From contig NZ_CP053845.1 of the NCBI RefSeq assembly GCF_013201975.1, forward strand, positions 124,001 through 188,000: a stretch of DNA of 64,000 nt, in the 5' to 3' direction. Below are positions 29,456 through 38,749 of the stretch, piece by piece. How positions within the stretch are numbered: position 1 is the stretch's first letter; every line of letters begins with the position of its first letter. The notes beneath the pieces are model-generated. The model did no database searches and had not been told where the DNA came from. It saw only the letters and a program-made list of their open reading frames with translations. Made by a program: the position numbers and the translations under genes. This DNA comes from Campylobacter sp. CCUG 57310 (GTDB lineage Bacteria > Campylobacterota > Campylobacteria > Campylobacterales > Campylobacteraceae).

Positions 29456-31162
29456 TTAATGCGCTGGATTTATTGTTTTCAATAACTCTTGTGTAAATTC
29501 CCTGCTTCTGATGACTTCCTTTGGATGTACGGCGGTATTTTTTAATGCTGTATCCAAGGCATCCTCTGCATCTTTTATATAAGGAGCTAGCTCTTCAAGG
29601 CTTTCTTTCTTTAAAATCAAGTCTTCATAACATAAATTATTTTTTATTTCTTGCTTTATTTTTTTAAAAATAATTAAAGCTAAGTGATATTTGAAGCGTT
29701 TATATTTGGTATTTTTTCTTTTGTATAATGTTTCTATTCTATTTACAATTAAAGCCGAAAGATAGTAGTCTTCAAAGCCAGTTTTGTCTACAAAAATTTT
29801 ATCACGATTGCTATTTAGTAATTCTCCAAAATATCTATGTGTACTTTGTGGTTGTGCAAGAACCGTTGAAACATATGATTTGATTTGTCCTGACAAAGAG
29901 ATAATTTGATAAGGCTTAATGTTTGCATTATCAATGAACTCTTTGGATCTTCTTTCGTAGTATATGGGATACTTAATTTTGTTTGCTATTGCCTTATAAT
30001 ATTCTTGTAGCCCTCTATGAAATGGCTTTATTGATTCAAAAGACTCCTCTTTTACTTCTGTTTGCCTATTTGTAGCTCTTATTATTTTATTTATAATCTC
30101 TTGATCATTGGTTTCTATAATTTTTAAAACTATATTTGTCTCTGGCGCTATTTTGTCTCTGTTATTAAATAAAACATAGCTTGTTTGACATCCATTGATA
30201 ATTTGAAAATCGGTCAACTTTATTTTGTTTCCAACTCTATCTATTTTTCTAGATATTATAGTTATTCCATTGTTAAGTAGTAATAATAAAGATTGCTCAT
30301 TCCTTGAATTTAATGTATTTTTGATCTCTAAATTAACTTTGTTATTTCCTTGGTAATCTCTTACATTATCATAAAATAAGCCTCTAGATAAGTTGCCGTC
30401 GCTATCGGAGATAAGCTTTATATAGTCTATAGCTGATGCGCAGCCTAAAAAAGACTGTTTAACGCCTCCTTGATTACTAATTTCTGGTAAAGCTACTTGC
30501 GTAGGAATACTTATTTCTTTTATCACTTTTCTGTTTATTTCTCTATATGTAGTTTTGAGTTTTTCAGCATCATAAAAATCAATAACTACATCCTCGGAAA
30601 ATAAGTTTTTATTATTAAGTTCCTCAAGTTCCCTTTTTGCTCTATTTTTTATATATTCTGACTCTTTCCATTTGCTAGCATTGGCAAAGTATAGTTTTAG
30701 AGTTGGGTTTGATGCAAAATTTATTGATTTGCTATATATAGCATTTTTTATTTCTCTAGCTATTTTAATTTTTTCATTTTCTTCTATCGATGGAGAATCA
30801 TCAAATAATGATTTTACCCCAAAAATAAAAGTTCCAATCCAGTCTGATTTAGTTCTAGATGATTTTTTTGATTGTATTAATACAAAAGTTGTTTCTATTG
30901 AATTATCATTTTCGATTAGCCCATAAATTTCTTCTGGACTATTAATAATGTTACCATTTACTATAATAGCTATACCATCAATACCAGTGTCGTTTTCTCC
31001 ATCTACAGACAGTTCTTCAATATCAAAACTTCGAGGATAGAACTTTGAAACTATATTATAATTTACAAATAGTTCAAATTTCTTACTATCGTCTAGGCTT
31101 TCAAAACAGTATTCCTTAGAGAAAGTATCTATAAAATTATTAAGAACAGTATCATTTGTCAT
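29456..31162 (-). CDS. AIPR-family protein, putative anti-phage nuclease
   Basis: 568 residues. The AIPR (abortive infection phage resistance) domain is recognised in the middle: NNGITIISRKIDR, FQIINGCQTSYVLF and IIRATNRQTEVKEESFES. Near the N-terminus GENDTGIDGIA (D58, D62) and LIQSKKS (Q97, K99) are spaced like a PD-(D/E)XK nuclease site with the Mrr-type Q-x-K variant. I therefore infer a nuclease. It lies 13 bases after dcd and 30 before pseB, all on one strand. Its codon use is more AT-rich and lacks the local GC-richer codons, which suggests transfer. No partner methylase or toxin-antitoxin gene is adjacent. Ribosome site AAAAAGG precedes ATG 31162. Confidence 0.85.
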   Translation of the reverse strand: MTNDTVLNNFIDTFSKEYCFESLDDSKKFELFVNYNIVSKFYPRSFDIEELSVDGENDTGIDGIAIIVNGNIINSPEEIYGLIENDNSIETTFVLIQSKKSSRTKSDWIGTFIFGVKSLFDDSPSIEENEKIKIAREIKNAIYSKSINFASNPTLKLYFANASKWKESEYIKNRAKRELEELNNKNLFSEDVVIDFYDAEKLKTTYREINRKVIKEISIPTQVALPEISNQGGVKQSFLGCASAIDYIKLISDSDGNLSRGLFYDNVRDYQGNNKVNLEIKNTLNSRNEQSLLLLLNNGITIISRKIDRVGNKIKLTDFQIINGCQTSYVLFNNRDKIAPETNIVLKIIETNDQEIINKIIRATNRQTEVKEESFESIKPFHRGLQEYYKAIANKIKYPIYYERRSKEFIDNANIKPYQIISLSGQIKSYVSTVLAQPQSTHRYFGELLNSNRDKIFVDKTGFEDYYLSALIVNRIETLYKRKNTKYKRFKYHLALIIFKKIKQEIKNNLCYEDLILKKESLEELAPYIKDAEDALDTALKNTAVHPKEVIRSREFTQELLKTINPAH

Positions 31163-31175
31163 AATTTACACCTTT

Positions 31176-31736
31176 TTATTTCAAAATTCTAGGTAGCGTT
31201 ATGCCTTCTTGAGCTTGATATTTACCCTTTTTATCGGCGTATGTCACTTCGCATGGCTCATCGCCTTCTAAAAATAAAACTTGCGCTATGCCTTCGTTTG
31301 CATAAATTTTAGCCGGAAGCGGGGTAGTGTTTGAAATTTCAATCGTGATATGCCCCTTAAACCCCGGCTCAAAAGGCGTTACGTTCACGATGATGCCGCA
31401 GCGTGCGTAGGTGCTCTTGCCAAGGCAGATGGCTAGCACGTTATCAGGCATATTAAAATACTCGACCGTGCGAGCAAGCGCGAAGGAATTTGGCGGAACT
31501 ATACATACATCGCCAACAAAATCAACTACGTTTTTCTCGTCGAAATTCTTTGGATCTACGACCGTGCCGCCGACATTTGTAAAAATTTTAAACTCATTTC
31601 CGACTCTTATGTCATAACCGTAGCTGCTAACGCCGTAACTTACGACACCTTTGCCTACCTGCTCCTCGCAAAAAGGCACTATCATGCGCTCTTCTAAGCT
31701 TTTTTTTCGTATCCATCTATCGCTTTTTAGACCCAT
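31176..31736 (-). CDS. dcd: dCTP deaminase
   Basis: 186 residues. The enzyme deaminates dCTP to dUTP for thymidylate synthesis. Signatures: [13 protein letters not shown] near 37, [14 protein letters not shown] near 85, [11 protein letters not shown] near 110 (the SxxR active-site motif) and [15 protein letters not shown] near 125. ATG 31736 is preceded by AAGGAAAA. It is the first gene of the dcd-AIPR-pse strand. Confidence 0.95.
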   Translation of the reverse strand: MGLKSDRWIRKKSLEERMIVPFCEEQVGKGVVSYGVSSYGYDIRVGNEFKIFTNVGGTVVDPKNFDEKNVVDFVGDVCIVPPNSFALARTVEYFNMPDNVLAICLGKSTYARCGIIVNVTPFEPGFKGHITIEISNTTPLPAKIYANEGIAQVLFLEGDEPCEVTYADKKGKYQAQEGITLPRILK

Positions 31737-31905
31737 CTTTTTTCCTTATTTTAAATTTGTTAATTATATCATATTCGCGATGCATGAAGTATTTTGTAAA
31801 TTTAAAATATAAAATTTAAATTAATATCGATATAAAGCCTATTTTATTAGTATATAAGTATATATTTTATATTATTTGCGAAATTTTAAAACTCAAAGGA
31901 TCGGC

Positions 31906-32607
31906 ATGAAAAAATTTTTATTTTTAGCGGCCACCGTCTGCTTGGCATTTGCTTCGGATGCTTTGCTTGTAGGCGCAGGTGGCGGATATAAAAAGCCCGT
32001 AACGGCAGTTATTGAAAACCTTAAAAAAGACGGCATAAATGTTGAGGCTGCCTTTGCAAACATCAAGCAAATCACTATCCAAGCAGCAGAAGGCAAGATG
32101 GCGGTGATAGTAGGCGATGAAGCGTTTTTAAACAAAAGCGGACTTGCGATAAAGGGCTACGAACGCCTTGGCAAAGGTACTTTGGCTCTTGTAACTCCCA
32201 AAGGAAAAACGATAAATGATATCAAGGATATCTTGAAATTTGAGCGTATCGCGATGCCTGATGCTAAAAAAGCTATTTACGGAATTCGCACTACTGAGTT
32301 TCTTAAAAATTCGAACTTAGAAAAAGACGTGGGCTCAAAGATGCTTGCCGTAGCGGGCGTTCCTCAAGTGGTGGCTTACGTGCTTAACGGTGAAGTTGAT
32401 GCGGGATTTATAAATTCGACCGAAGCTGAAGCTAGAAGAGATGAATTCGGTTCGGTGATTTATGTAGATGAGAGTCTTTATAGTCCTGTTTTTATAAGTG
32501 CGGCCAAGCTTGCGGCATGTGAAAAACACGTAGATTGCTCTAAATTTATAGATGAGCTTAAAAGCGAGCGTTCAAAAGAAATTTTTGCCAAATTCGGTTT
32601 AAAGTGA
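31906..32607 (+). CDS. Molybdate-type ABC transporter substrate-binding protein (ModA-like)
   Basis: 233 residues from ATG 31906. The signal peptide (about 1-16) ends LAFASDA. The mature part resembles the ModA family: VGAGGGYKKPV at its start, TLALVTPKGKTINDI in the middle, and PQVVAYVLNGEVDAGFINSTEA near residue 160. It lacks the TTTS motif of tungstate TupA proteins, so molybdate is the better guess. The oxyanion ligand is not proven. The AT-rich upstream region (31737-31905) contains repeated TATATA words. Confidence 0.7.
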   Translation: MKKFLFLAATVCLAFASDALLVGAGGGYKKPVTAVIENLKKDGINVEAAFANIKQITIQAAEGKMAVIVGDEAFLNKSGLAIKGYERLGKGTLALVTPKGKTINDIKDILKFERIAMPDAKKAIYGIRTTEFLKNSNLEKDVGSKMLAVAGVPQVVAYVLNGEVDAGFINSTEAEARRDEFGSVIYVDESLYSPVFISAAKLAACEKHVDCSKFIDELKSERSKEIFAKFGLK

Positions 32608-32850
32608 GTGCTTGATCTTTTAATTTGTCGCTTCTAAAAGCAAAATTTATATAGAATTTAAGGCTTTAAGATTTGCTAGCTGAGTGGAATTTGTAAATTT
32701 GATTAATTTAAAATCAAAAGAGAGTTTAAAAATAGATTTCCGTGGTTTGGTAAATTTAAATTAATTTGCGTTACAAATAAAAGATTTAAGATAAAATTTC
32801 TAGCTTTTGTCAAACTAAATTTATGCGTGAAAACTAAAAAGGTTTAAAAT

Positions 32851-33516
32851 TTGAGCGAGTTTTCTTGGTTGGTTCACCCTTTGATTTTAAGTGCCAAAAC
32901 GCTTTGCATAACCTTTGTCTGTCTTGTTTTGATCGGACTTCCGATAGCATATTTTCTAGCATTTTATAAGGGCAAATTTAAGCCGGCTCTTGAGGCTTTG
33001 GTTATGTTTCCTTTGATATTTCCGCCGATTGCGACGGGATTTTTGTTGCTTTATTTGCTGGGGCGCAACTCGTTTTTGGGAGAGGCTTTAAATTTGCAGA
33101 TAGTTTTTAGTTTCAGCGCTCTTGTTATAGCTTCGTTTTTAGCAGGGCTTCCGCTTTTGGTTAAGCCCGTATCCGCAGCGCTTGAAAGCTTGCCTAAAAG
33201 TCTTATTGAAGCGGGGCAGAGCCTTGGCAAGAATAAATTTGAAATAGCAGTTTTCATAATCATGCCAAACGTCATTAAAAGCATCATTTCAGCCCTTGTT
33301 TTAGCTCTTGCAAGAGGCCTTGGCGAAGTTGGTATCACGCTCATGCTGGGCGGAAATATAGTAGGCAAGACAGACACGGTTTCGCTTGCGATTTTTAACG
33401 CCGTTTATGACGGAGAAAACGAACGCGCGCTCATTTTAAGCCTTATTTTGGTTGTCTTAAGCCTAGCAATGTTTGGATTTATAAATTTACTTGAAGCAAG
33501 AAAGACCGGCGCGTAA
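32851..33516 (+). CDS. Molybdate-type ABC transporter permease (ModB-like)
   Basis: 221 residues with about 5-6 membrane segments. The cytoplasmic EAA loop is ALESLPKSLIEAGQSLGKNKFEIAVFIIMPNV, and ARGLGEVGITLMLGGNIVGKTDTVSLAIFNAVYDG is typical of ModB. The start is TTG 32851 with AAAAAGG upstream, since no ATG precedes the first helix. It follows the binding protein by 243 bases. No ATP-binding subunit follows it, so energy coupling must come from a distant ModC. Confidence 0.8.
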   Translation: MSEFSWLVHPLILSAKTLCITFVCLVLIGLPIAYFLAFYKGKFKPALEALVMFPLIFPPIATGFLLLYLLGRNSFLGEALNLQIVFSFSALVIASFLAGLPLLVKPVSAALESLPKSLIEAGQSLGKNKFEIAVFIIMPNVIKSIISALVLALARGLGEVGITLMLGGNIVGKTDTVSLAIFNAVYDGENERALILSLILVVLSLAMFGFINLLEARKTGA

Positions 33517-33527
33517 GTCAAATTTAG

Positions 33528-34373
33528 CTAACTTAAAGCGTGCTTTAGGCTATCTTCTATCTTTGCGTAGTCAAATTTAAATCCGTTTTGAAGTAGATTT
33601 TTAGGATATACTTTCTGCCCTTGAGTTAGTATCTTAGCTCCTTCGCCAAATTTAAGCTTAAGTGCGAATTCTGGCACCTTAAACCAAGCCGGTCGTTTTA
33701 GAGCGTTGGCAAGAGCAGCGGTAAATTCTTTGTTTGATACGGGATTTGGCGAAGAGAGGTTGTGTATGCCTTCAAGCTCGTTTGATAATACAAACTCATA
33801 AGCTCTTGCCAGATCGTTTATATCTATCCATGAAAATCCTTGTTTACCGTCGCCTAAAATTCCGCCAAGACCGAGTTTAAAAACGGGAAGCATCTTTTCT
33901 AGTGCACCGCCCTTGCCGATAACTACCGATATCCTAAAAATAGCCGTTTTGATGCCTAGATGCTTGGCTTTTAGCGCCTCTTCTTCCCATTTTTTAGAAA
34001 GCTCTCCTAAAAACCCGTCGTCAAATTCCTGCGAGCTTTCATCGTGTTCTTTGCCTGTTTTATATATGCCCACAGCCGAAGTACTGATGAAAATTTTTGG
34101 CTTATTTTGTAAATTCTGCATAGCTTTTACTAAATTTATCGTCGTATCCAGCCTGCTTGATACAAGCTCTTTTTTGTATGATTCGCTCCATTTTTTAGCT
34201 ATGCTGGCACCTGCTAAATTTATTATGGCATCGCAGTCTTCTATCTTGTCTTGCAGTTGTTTTATGTCGTTATAAATTCCTCTTGGTATGCGCACTATCT
34301 TGTGTTTTGACTTTAAAAAATCAGTCAAGTAGTTGCCCACAAAGCCTTTTGTACCGTTTATAGCTATCTTCAT
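33528..34373 (-). CDS. TIGR01777-family NAD(P)-binding epimerase-like protein (YfcH-like)
   Basis: 281 residues. The Rossmann start is IAINGTKGFVGNYLTDFL. INLAGASIAKKWSESYKKEL near residue 55 and RISVVIGKGGALEKMLPVFKLGLGG near 145 are typical of the SDR-like TIGR01777 family. A C-terminal DUF1731-like tail ends VYPKNLLQNGFKFDY. The family has no firm biochemical role. Its start overlaps the stop of the regulator gene upstream by 4 nt. Confidence 0.85.
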   Translation of the reverse strand: MKIAINGTKGFVGNYLTDFLKSKHKIVRIPRGIYNDIKQLQDKIEDCDAIINLAGASIAKKWSESYKKELVSSRLDTTINLVKAMQNLQNKPKIFISTSAVGIYKTGKEHDESSQEFDDGFLGELSKKWEEEALKAKHLGIKTAIFRISVVIGKGGALEKMLPVFKLGLGGILGDGKQGFSWIDINDLARAYEFVLSNELEGIHNLSSPNPVSNKEFTAALANALKRPAWFKVPEFALKLKFGEGAKILTQGQKVYPKNLLQNGFKFDYAKIEDSLKHALS

Positions 34374-35020
34374 TCTTTATCCTTTAAATTAAAACTTTGC
34401 AATACGTAGCCTTTTGAGTGAATATTTTTAATATCTAAATTTAGCTTTCTTTTTAAATTCCCTACTAAATTTTGCATAGATATTTTTGAATGGCATTTAC
34501 CTTCATAAACTATCTCATCTATCATACTAAAAGAAGTGAGTTTATCTACATTTCGGCTTAGAAGCAAGAGCAATTTATGATTTGAATTTGTAAGAAAAAT
34601 TTGTTTGTTTCGGTCATAGATCTCTTCTTTTGTGAGATCTACTTTTATATTTTCGTTTAAATTTAGAAATTTAGGCTCATTTTTGGTGGTAATCAAGATA
34701 ATATTGTCTAAAATGGCACTTGATCTTATAGGTTTAAAGAGTATCATGGAGCTTCCTCCGTCAAAATTTTTTAAAAATTTTTGATAAGTTTTTCTATTTT
34801 TAGCTAAGAATATAAACTGTTGATTTGGATTTATGGATAGAATTTTAAAAAAATCAATCTCGTCTTCTTTTTTGATAAATTCGTCCAAATCAATAACTAT
34901 AATGTCTAAATTTACATTGCAGTTAAGATAGTAGTTTATGAAATTTTCACTATCGGCAATATATAAATTCCTAAATTTTTCTTTTTTTGATTTGATTCGG
35001 CTTAGTATCCGATTTTCCAT
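34370..35020 (-). CDS. OmpR/PhoB-like response regulator with an atypical receiver domain
   Basis: 216 residues. Residues about 16-112 look like a receiver domain: LYIAD (D23), DIIVIDLDEF with D44 in the phosphoacceptor position, and ILFKPI with the switch Lys K96. The usual acidic pair at the N-terminus is reduced to one Asp. Residues about 125-212 form a winged-helix Trans_reg_C domain ending IHSKGYVLQSF. No histidine kinase is adjacent. It is divergent from the torA-like gene at 35208 and overlaps the epimerase-like gene by 4 nt. Control of the reductase is a reasonable guess. Confidence 0.65.
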   Translation of the reverse strand: MENRILSRIKSKKEKFRNLYIADSENFINYYLNCNVNLDIIVIDLDEFIKKEDEIDFFKILSINPNQQFIFLAKNRKTYQKFLKNFDGGSSMILFKPIRSSAILDNIILITTKNEPKFLNLNENIKVDLTKEEIYDRNKQIFLTNSNHKLLLLLSRNVDKLTSFSMIDEIVYEGKCHSKISMQNLVGNLKRKLNLDIKNIHSKGYVLQSFNLKDKE

Positions 35021-35207
35021 ACAAACAAAGAGAATAGAAAGCCTTTTAAGCCTTAAAAATATACTTTTTATCTCAATATCCTTTTATAAAGTTAAATAAA
35101 AATAAATAATTTTATAAAAATAAGTTAAATTTAATTTTAAAATTGAATTTAGAGTGAACTTTTTGATTAAAATTGCCATGATTATAAACAATATCTAAGG
35201 AGAAAAA

Positions 35208-37592
35208 ATGTCAATTTCAAGGCGAAGTTTTTTGAAATCATCTGCCGCTGCAGCCGTTTTGGTTTCTGCAAATCCGCTTTTGGCAAGCCAAAAGAAAGTT
35301 AAAACTATACCTCATGCATCAAATCTAGGAGCTTTTTATGCTGATGTCGACGAGAGCGGGAGGATAGTTAAAATAAGATCTCAGGAGTCTGATAAGGATC
35401 CAAAATTTCCAGGAAATGAAGCATGGATAGATAGAGTATACTCAGACACCAGAATAAAATATCCTTGTGTGAGAAAGAGTTATTTGGAAGGCAAAAATAC
35501 CCCAGAACTTCGCGGTAAAGAGGAATTTGTGCGAGTTAGCTGGGACGAAGCGATGAAGCTGATAGTAAAAAAGCTTCAAAGCGTAAAAATAGATGAAATT
35601 TATAATGCCAGCTATAGCGGATGGGGTCATCCCGGACTTTTGCATAACTGCAACTCCGTAGCCGGTAGGTTTTTTAACACTGCACTAGGAGGAGCCGTAG
35701 GAACTGACGGTGAATACAGCAACGGGGCTGCAGGAAGAGTCAATGCTACTGTAGTGGGTGATTTGGAAGTGTATTCGCTACAAACTGCGCATGAGGTTAT
35801 GCTTGAAAATACAAAAGTTTATGTTATGTGGGGCGCTGATTTGTTTAAATGCAATCAGATTGATTATGTCGTAGCAAACCGCGGGAATAACCCTTACTTT
35901 GAAAAGTATGCAAAATCAGGTATTAAATTTATCACAATAGATCCTCAATACACCGAAATAGCAAAGAAATTTAATGCGGAGTGGATAAAGATTCGCCCTA
36001 ATACCGATGTTGCGCTTATGCTAGGTATGGCTCACTATCTTTATACAAGCAATCAATACGATAAAGATTTTATAGAAAAATATACTTACGGATTTGATAA
36101 ATTCCTTCCTTATTTGCTTGGAAAAACGGAAGATAAGATAGAAAAGACTCCTACTTGGGCGGCTAAGATAACGGGCATTGAAGAAAAAGTTATAAAAGCG
36201 CTTGCCGATACTTTTGTAAAAAACCGCACATTTTTAGCAGGTAACTGGGCTATGCAAAGAGCTCATCACGGAGAGCAGGCTGACTGGATGCTTATGGTTT
36301 TAGCTTCCATGATAGGTCAAATAGGACTTCCTGGGGGCGGATTTGGATTTTCTATGCATTATAGCGGAGGCGGTCAGGCATTTTCCGGAGCAAAACTTCC
36401 TCTTGGTCTTCCGCAAGGAAAAAACAGAGTAGATGTAAATATACCTGCTTCAAGAGTTAGCGAAGCTCTGCTAAACCCCGGCAAGAAGATCAAATTTAAA
36501 GGCGGAGAGATAACATATCCTCATATCAAAGTTATGTATCTAACGGGAGCTACTGTTTTAGGACATCATCCGAACACAAACGAACTTATTAAAGCCGTTC
36601 GTACGCTTGATACTCTTATAGTGCATGAGCCTTGGTGGACTCCTATGGCAAAGATGGCGGATATAGTCCTTCCTTCTACAACGCCGCTTGAAAGAGACGA
36701 TATAAGCTATGGAGGCTCTTATTCGCAAGATTATGTTTATGCGATGAGAAAGGTTATAGAGCCTGTTTTTGAAGCGAGAAACGACTATGACGTGTTTGCC
36801 GATATGGCTAAAATGATAGGCGATAAAGAATATAGAAAATTTACCAGCTCAAGAACAAAAGAGGAGACTATAAGAAGATTTTATGATAGAAGCGATTGCG
36901 CTAATGTAATGAGCTTTGAGGAGTTTTGGGAGAAAGGATTTATATATTTTGAGCCAAATGAAGATGCAAAGAAATTTGTTCGCCACTCCGCCTTTAGAGC
37001 TGATCCTATAGTAAATAAGCTGGCTACGGAAACAGGCAAAATTCAAATTTTCTCTGAAAAATTTGCAAATTTCAAATTAGAGGATTTTAAAGGTCATCCG
37101 ATGTGGTTTGAACCCGCAGAATGGCTTGGAAACGAGGCTGAAACCAAAAAATACCCGCTTCACTTATTAAGTCCGCATCCAAAATACAGAATTCACTCTC
37201 AGCTTGATAATTCTTTTGTTAGAAAAGCATATAAAGTAGGAAATAGAGAGCCTGTAAGAATAAATGATGAAGATGCTAAGAAATTTGGTATAAAAGATGG
37301 AGATACGGTTGAAATTTACAACGACAGAGGTAGAATTTTAGCCGGAGCTATCGTAAGCAAAGATATAATGCAAGGCGTAATTAGCGTAGATGAAGGCGCT
37401 TGGTATGATCCTGAAAATATAAATGACGACAAACCAAGATGTAATGCAGGGCATGTAAATATACTTACAAGCTCAAGACCGACTTCTACTATGGCACAGG
37501 CAACTTCTGTAAATACTTGCCTTGTAGCCATTAAGAAAGTTGACGCTAAACCTTATGGCGGCGTAAAAGCACCGGTTGTAAAAGGAGTATGA
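35208..37592 (+). CDS. torA: Periplasmic TMAO/DMSO-type molybdenum reductase (TorA/BisC family)
   Basis: 794 residues. A twin-arginine signal SRRSFLKSS opens the protein, so it is folded with its cofactor before export. No N-terminal 4Fe-4S cysteine motif is present, as expected for the TorA/DorA/BisC type. EYSNGAAG places Ser171 as the molybdenum ligand. Other bis-MGD contacts are VMWGADLFKCNQIDY, ITIDPQYTEIA and GHHPNTNELIKAV. The reductase would use TMAO, DMSO or a related S/N-oxide as respiratory acceptor. AAGGAG precedes ATG 35208. A c-type cytochrome follows at once. The order resembles Cj0264c-Cj0265c as I recall them. Confidence 0.9.
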   Translation: MSISRRSFLKSSAAAAVLVSANPLLASQKKVKTIPHASNLGAFYADVDESGRIVKIRSQESDKDPKFPGNEAWIDRVYSDTRIKYPCVRKSYLEGKNTPELRGKEEFVRVSWDEAMKLIVKKLQSVKIDEIYNASYSGWGHPGLLHNCNSVAGRFFNTALGGAVGTDGEYSNGAAGRVNATVVGDLEVYSLQTAHEVMLENTKVYVMWGADLFKCNQIDYVVANRGNNPYFEKYAKSGIKFITIDPQYTEIAKKFNAEWIKIRPNTDVALMLGMAHYLYTSNQYDKDFIEKYTYGFDKFLPYLLGKTEDKIEKTPTWAAKITGIEEKVIKALADTFVKNRTFLAGNWAMQRAHHGEQADWMLMVLASMIGQIGLPGGGFGFSMHYSGGGQAFSGAKLPLGLPQGKNRVDVNIPASRVSEALLNPGKKIKFKGGEITYPHIKVMYLTGATVLGHHPNTNELIKAVRTLDTLIVHEPWWTPMAKMADIVLPSTTPLERDDISYGGSYSQDYVYAMRKVIEPVFEARNDYDVFADMAKMIGDKEYRKFTSSRTKEETIRRFYDRSDCANVMSFEEFWEKGFIYFEPNEDAKKFVRHSAFRADPIVNKLATETGKIQIFSEKFANFKLEDFKGHPMWFEPAEWLGNEAETKKYPLHLLSPHPKYRIHSQLDNSFVRKAYKVGNREPVRINDEDAKKFGIKDGDTVEIYNDRGRILAGAIVSKDIMQGVISVDEGAWYDPENINDDKPRCNAGHVNILTSSRPTSTMAQATSVNTCLVAIKKVDAKPYGGVKAPVVKGV

Positions 37593-37594
37593 AT

Positions 37595-38128
37595 ATGAGA
37601 AAAATTTTAGCTTTAGGAGCGATTTTAGTAAAATTTGCTTTTGCAAAAGATATGTTTGTGTTTGATATGAAAGTTGATCTTATGGATGTAAATACAAAAG
37701 AAGTGGTGGGTCAAATTTATGAAGGAACGCCTGTTAAATTTATAAAGCAAGTTGATAAATTCGCTCTTATAGAAGTTAACGGAGAAGTTGCCGGTGATAA
37801 TGAGAAAGTTTTGGCGCATAAAAAAGACCCTCTTGTTGTATTCTTAATGCTTAAAAATCAAAAAGCAAGCCCTAAATCTCAATTCTTGATAGATGCAAGC
37901 AAGCTTACTGCCGACTATATGGCTGCATGGGACGAGATTGATTTGTTTTATTATGATGCTTGCAGCTCTTGTCATGCCGCACATAAGCCAAAAGAACATC
38001 TTATGAGTGAATGGGACGCATATGTAACAGCTATGCAAACATTTGCTAAGATTAATGATGAAGAGAAGAGTAGAATTTTGCGCTTTTTGCAAGCTTTCGC
38101 TAAAGACGGTATAGCAAAAGACGAATAA
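37595..38128 (+). CDS. Monohaem c-type cytochrome partner of the TMAO/DMSO reductase
   Basis: 177 residues from ATG 37595. I chose it over ATG 37589 because AAAGGAG at 37581-37587 sits only one base before the earlier codon but seven before this one. A signal peptide (about 1-17, ending AFAK) is followed by an SH3-like region. One haem site CSSCH lies at residues 123-127. The protein most likely feeds electrons to the reductase in the periplasm. Two downstream Met residues could serve as distal haem ligand. Confidence 0.88.
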   Translation: MRKILALGAILVKFAFAKDMFVFDMKVDLMDVNTKEVVGQIYEGTPVKFIKQVDKFALIEVNGEVAGDNEKVLAHKKDPLVVFLMLKNQKASPKSQFLIDASKLTADYMAAWDEIDLFYYDACSSCHAAHKPKEHLMSEWDAYVTAMQTFAKINDEEKSRILRFLQAFAKDGIAKDE

Positions 38129-38133
38129 AATTT

Positions 38134-38169
38134 CGGCTAAATTTAGGAGTTAAATCTTAAATTTAGCCG
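38134..38169 (+). terminator. Rho-independent terminator after the reductase-cytochrome operon
   Basis: CGGCTAAATTTA (38134-38145) pairs perfectly with TAAATTTAGCCG (38158-38169), followed by TTTTATAT. It lies just beyond the cytochrome stop codon. Confidence 0.8.
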
Positions 38170-38296
38170 TTTTATATATGTTTTATACTCCTTTATTTGG
38201 CTCTATTTCAGCCGCTTGAAATAATAAAACAAAGTCCAAAATTTAGCTTTTTTTGATACAATACCCTAATTAGCTTAAAATTTTTAGGAGAGCTTT

Positions 38297-38749
38297 ATGA
38301 AAAAAGAAGACATCAAAGAGTTGATCGAGTTTTTTAACGAAATGGATATGAATCGTATCAAGATTAAAAGCGGAGATTTTGAAGTCGAGCTTGAAAAATT
38401 CGCCGATTGTTGCGAGCTTCCTAAGCCCGCGCCCGCTCCAATGCCCGCTCCGGCTCCAACACCCGTAAATGTAGTAGTAAGCTCTGAAGTTAAGCAAACT
38501 ACAAGCGCAAAAGAGAGTATCAAATCGCCTATGGTAGGGACGTTTTATGTGGCTCCAAGTCCCGGTGCGGCGCCGTTTGTAAAAGTAGGACAAAGGGTGA
38601 GAAAAGGCGATGTAATAGGCATCATAGAAGCCATGAAGATAATGAATGAGATTGAAGCGGAATTTGACTGCACTATCACCGAAATGTTGGTTTCAGACGG
38701 ACAGCCTGTTGAATTTGCGATGCCGCTATTTGGAGTGGAGAAAATTTAA
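38297..38749 (+). CDS. accB: Biotin carboxyl carrier protein of acetyl-CoA carboxylase
   Basis: 150 residues. An N-terminal helical domain is followed by a Pro/Ala linker (residues about 45-58, PAPAPMPAPAPTP) and a biotinyl domain from about 75. The biotin site is EAMKIMNEIEA with the modified Lys at about 116. ATG 38297 has AGGAGAG upstream. Its stop overlaps the accC start (TAATG). Biotin comes from BioB at 17 kb. Confidence 0.95.
   Translation: MKKEDIKELIEFFNEMDMNRIKIKSGDFEVELEKFADCCELPKPAPAPMPAPAPTPVNVVVSSEVKQTTSAKESIKSPMVGTFYVAPSPGAAPFVKVGQRVRKGDVIGIIEAMKIMNEIEAEFDCTITEMLVSDGQPVEFAMPLFGVEKI

Noticed and set aside
31840-31875. ModE-type operator before the ModA-like gene
   Set aside because: Repeated TATATA words are present, but the region is so AT-rich that the match is not convincing.
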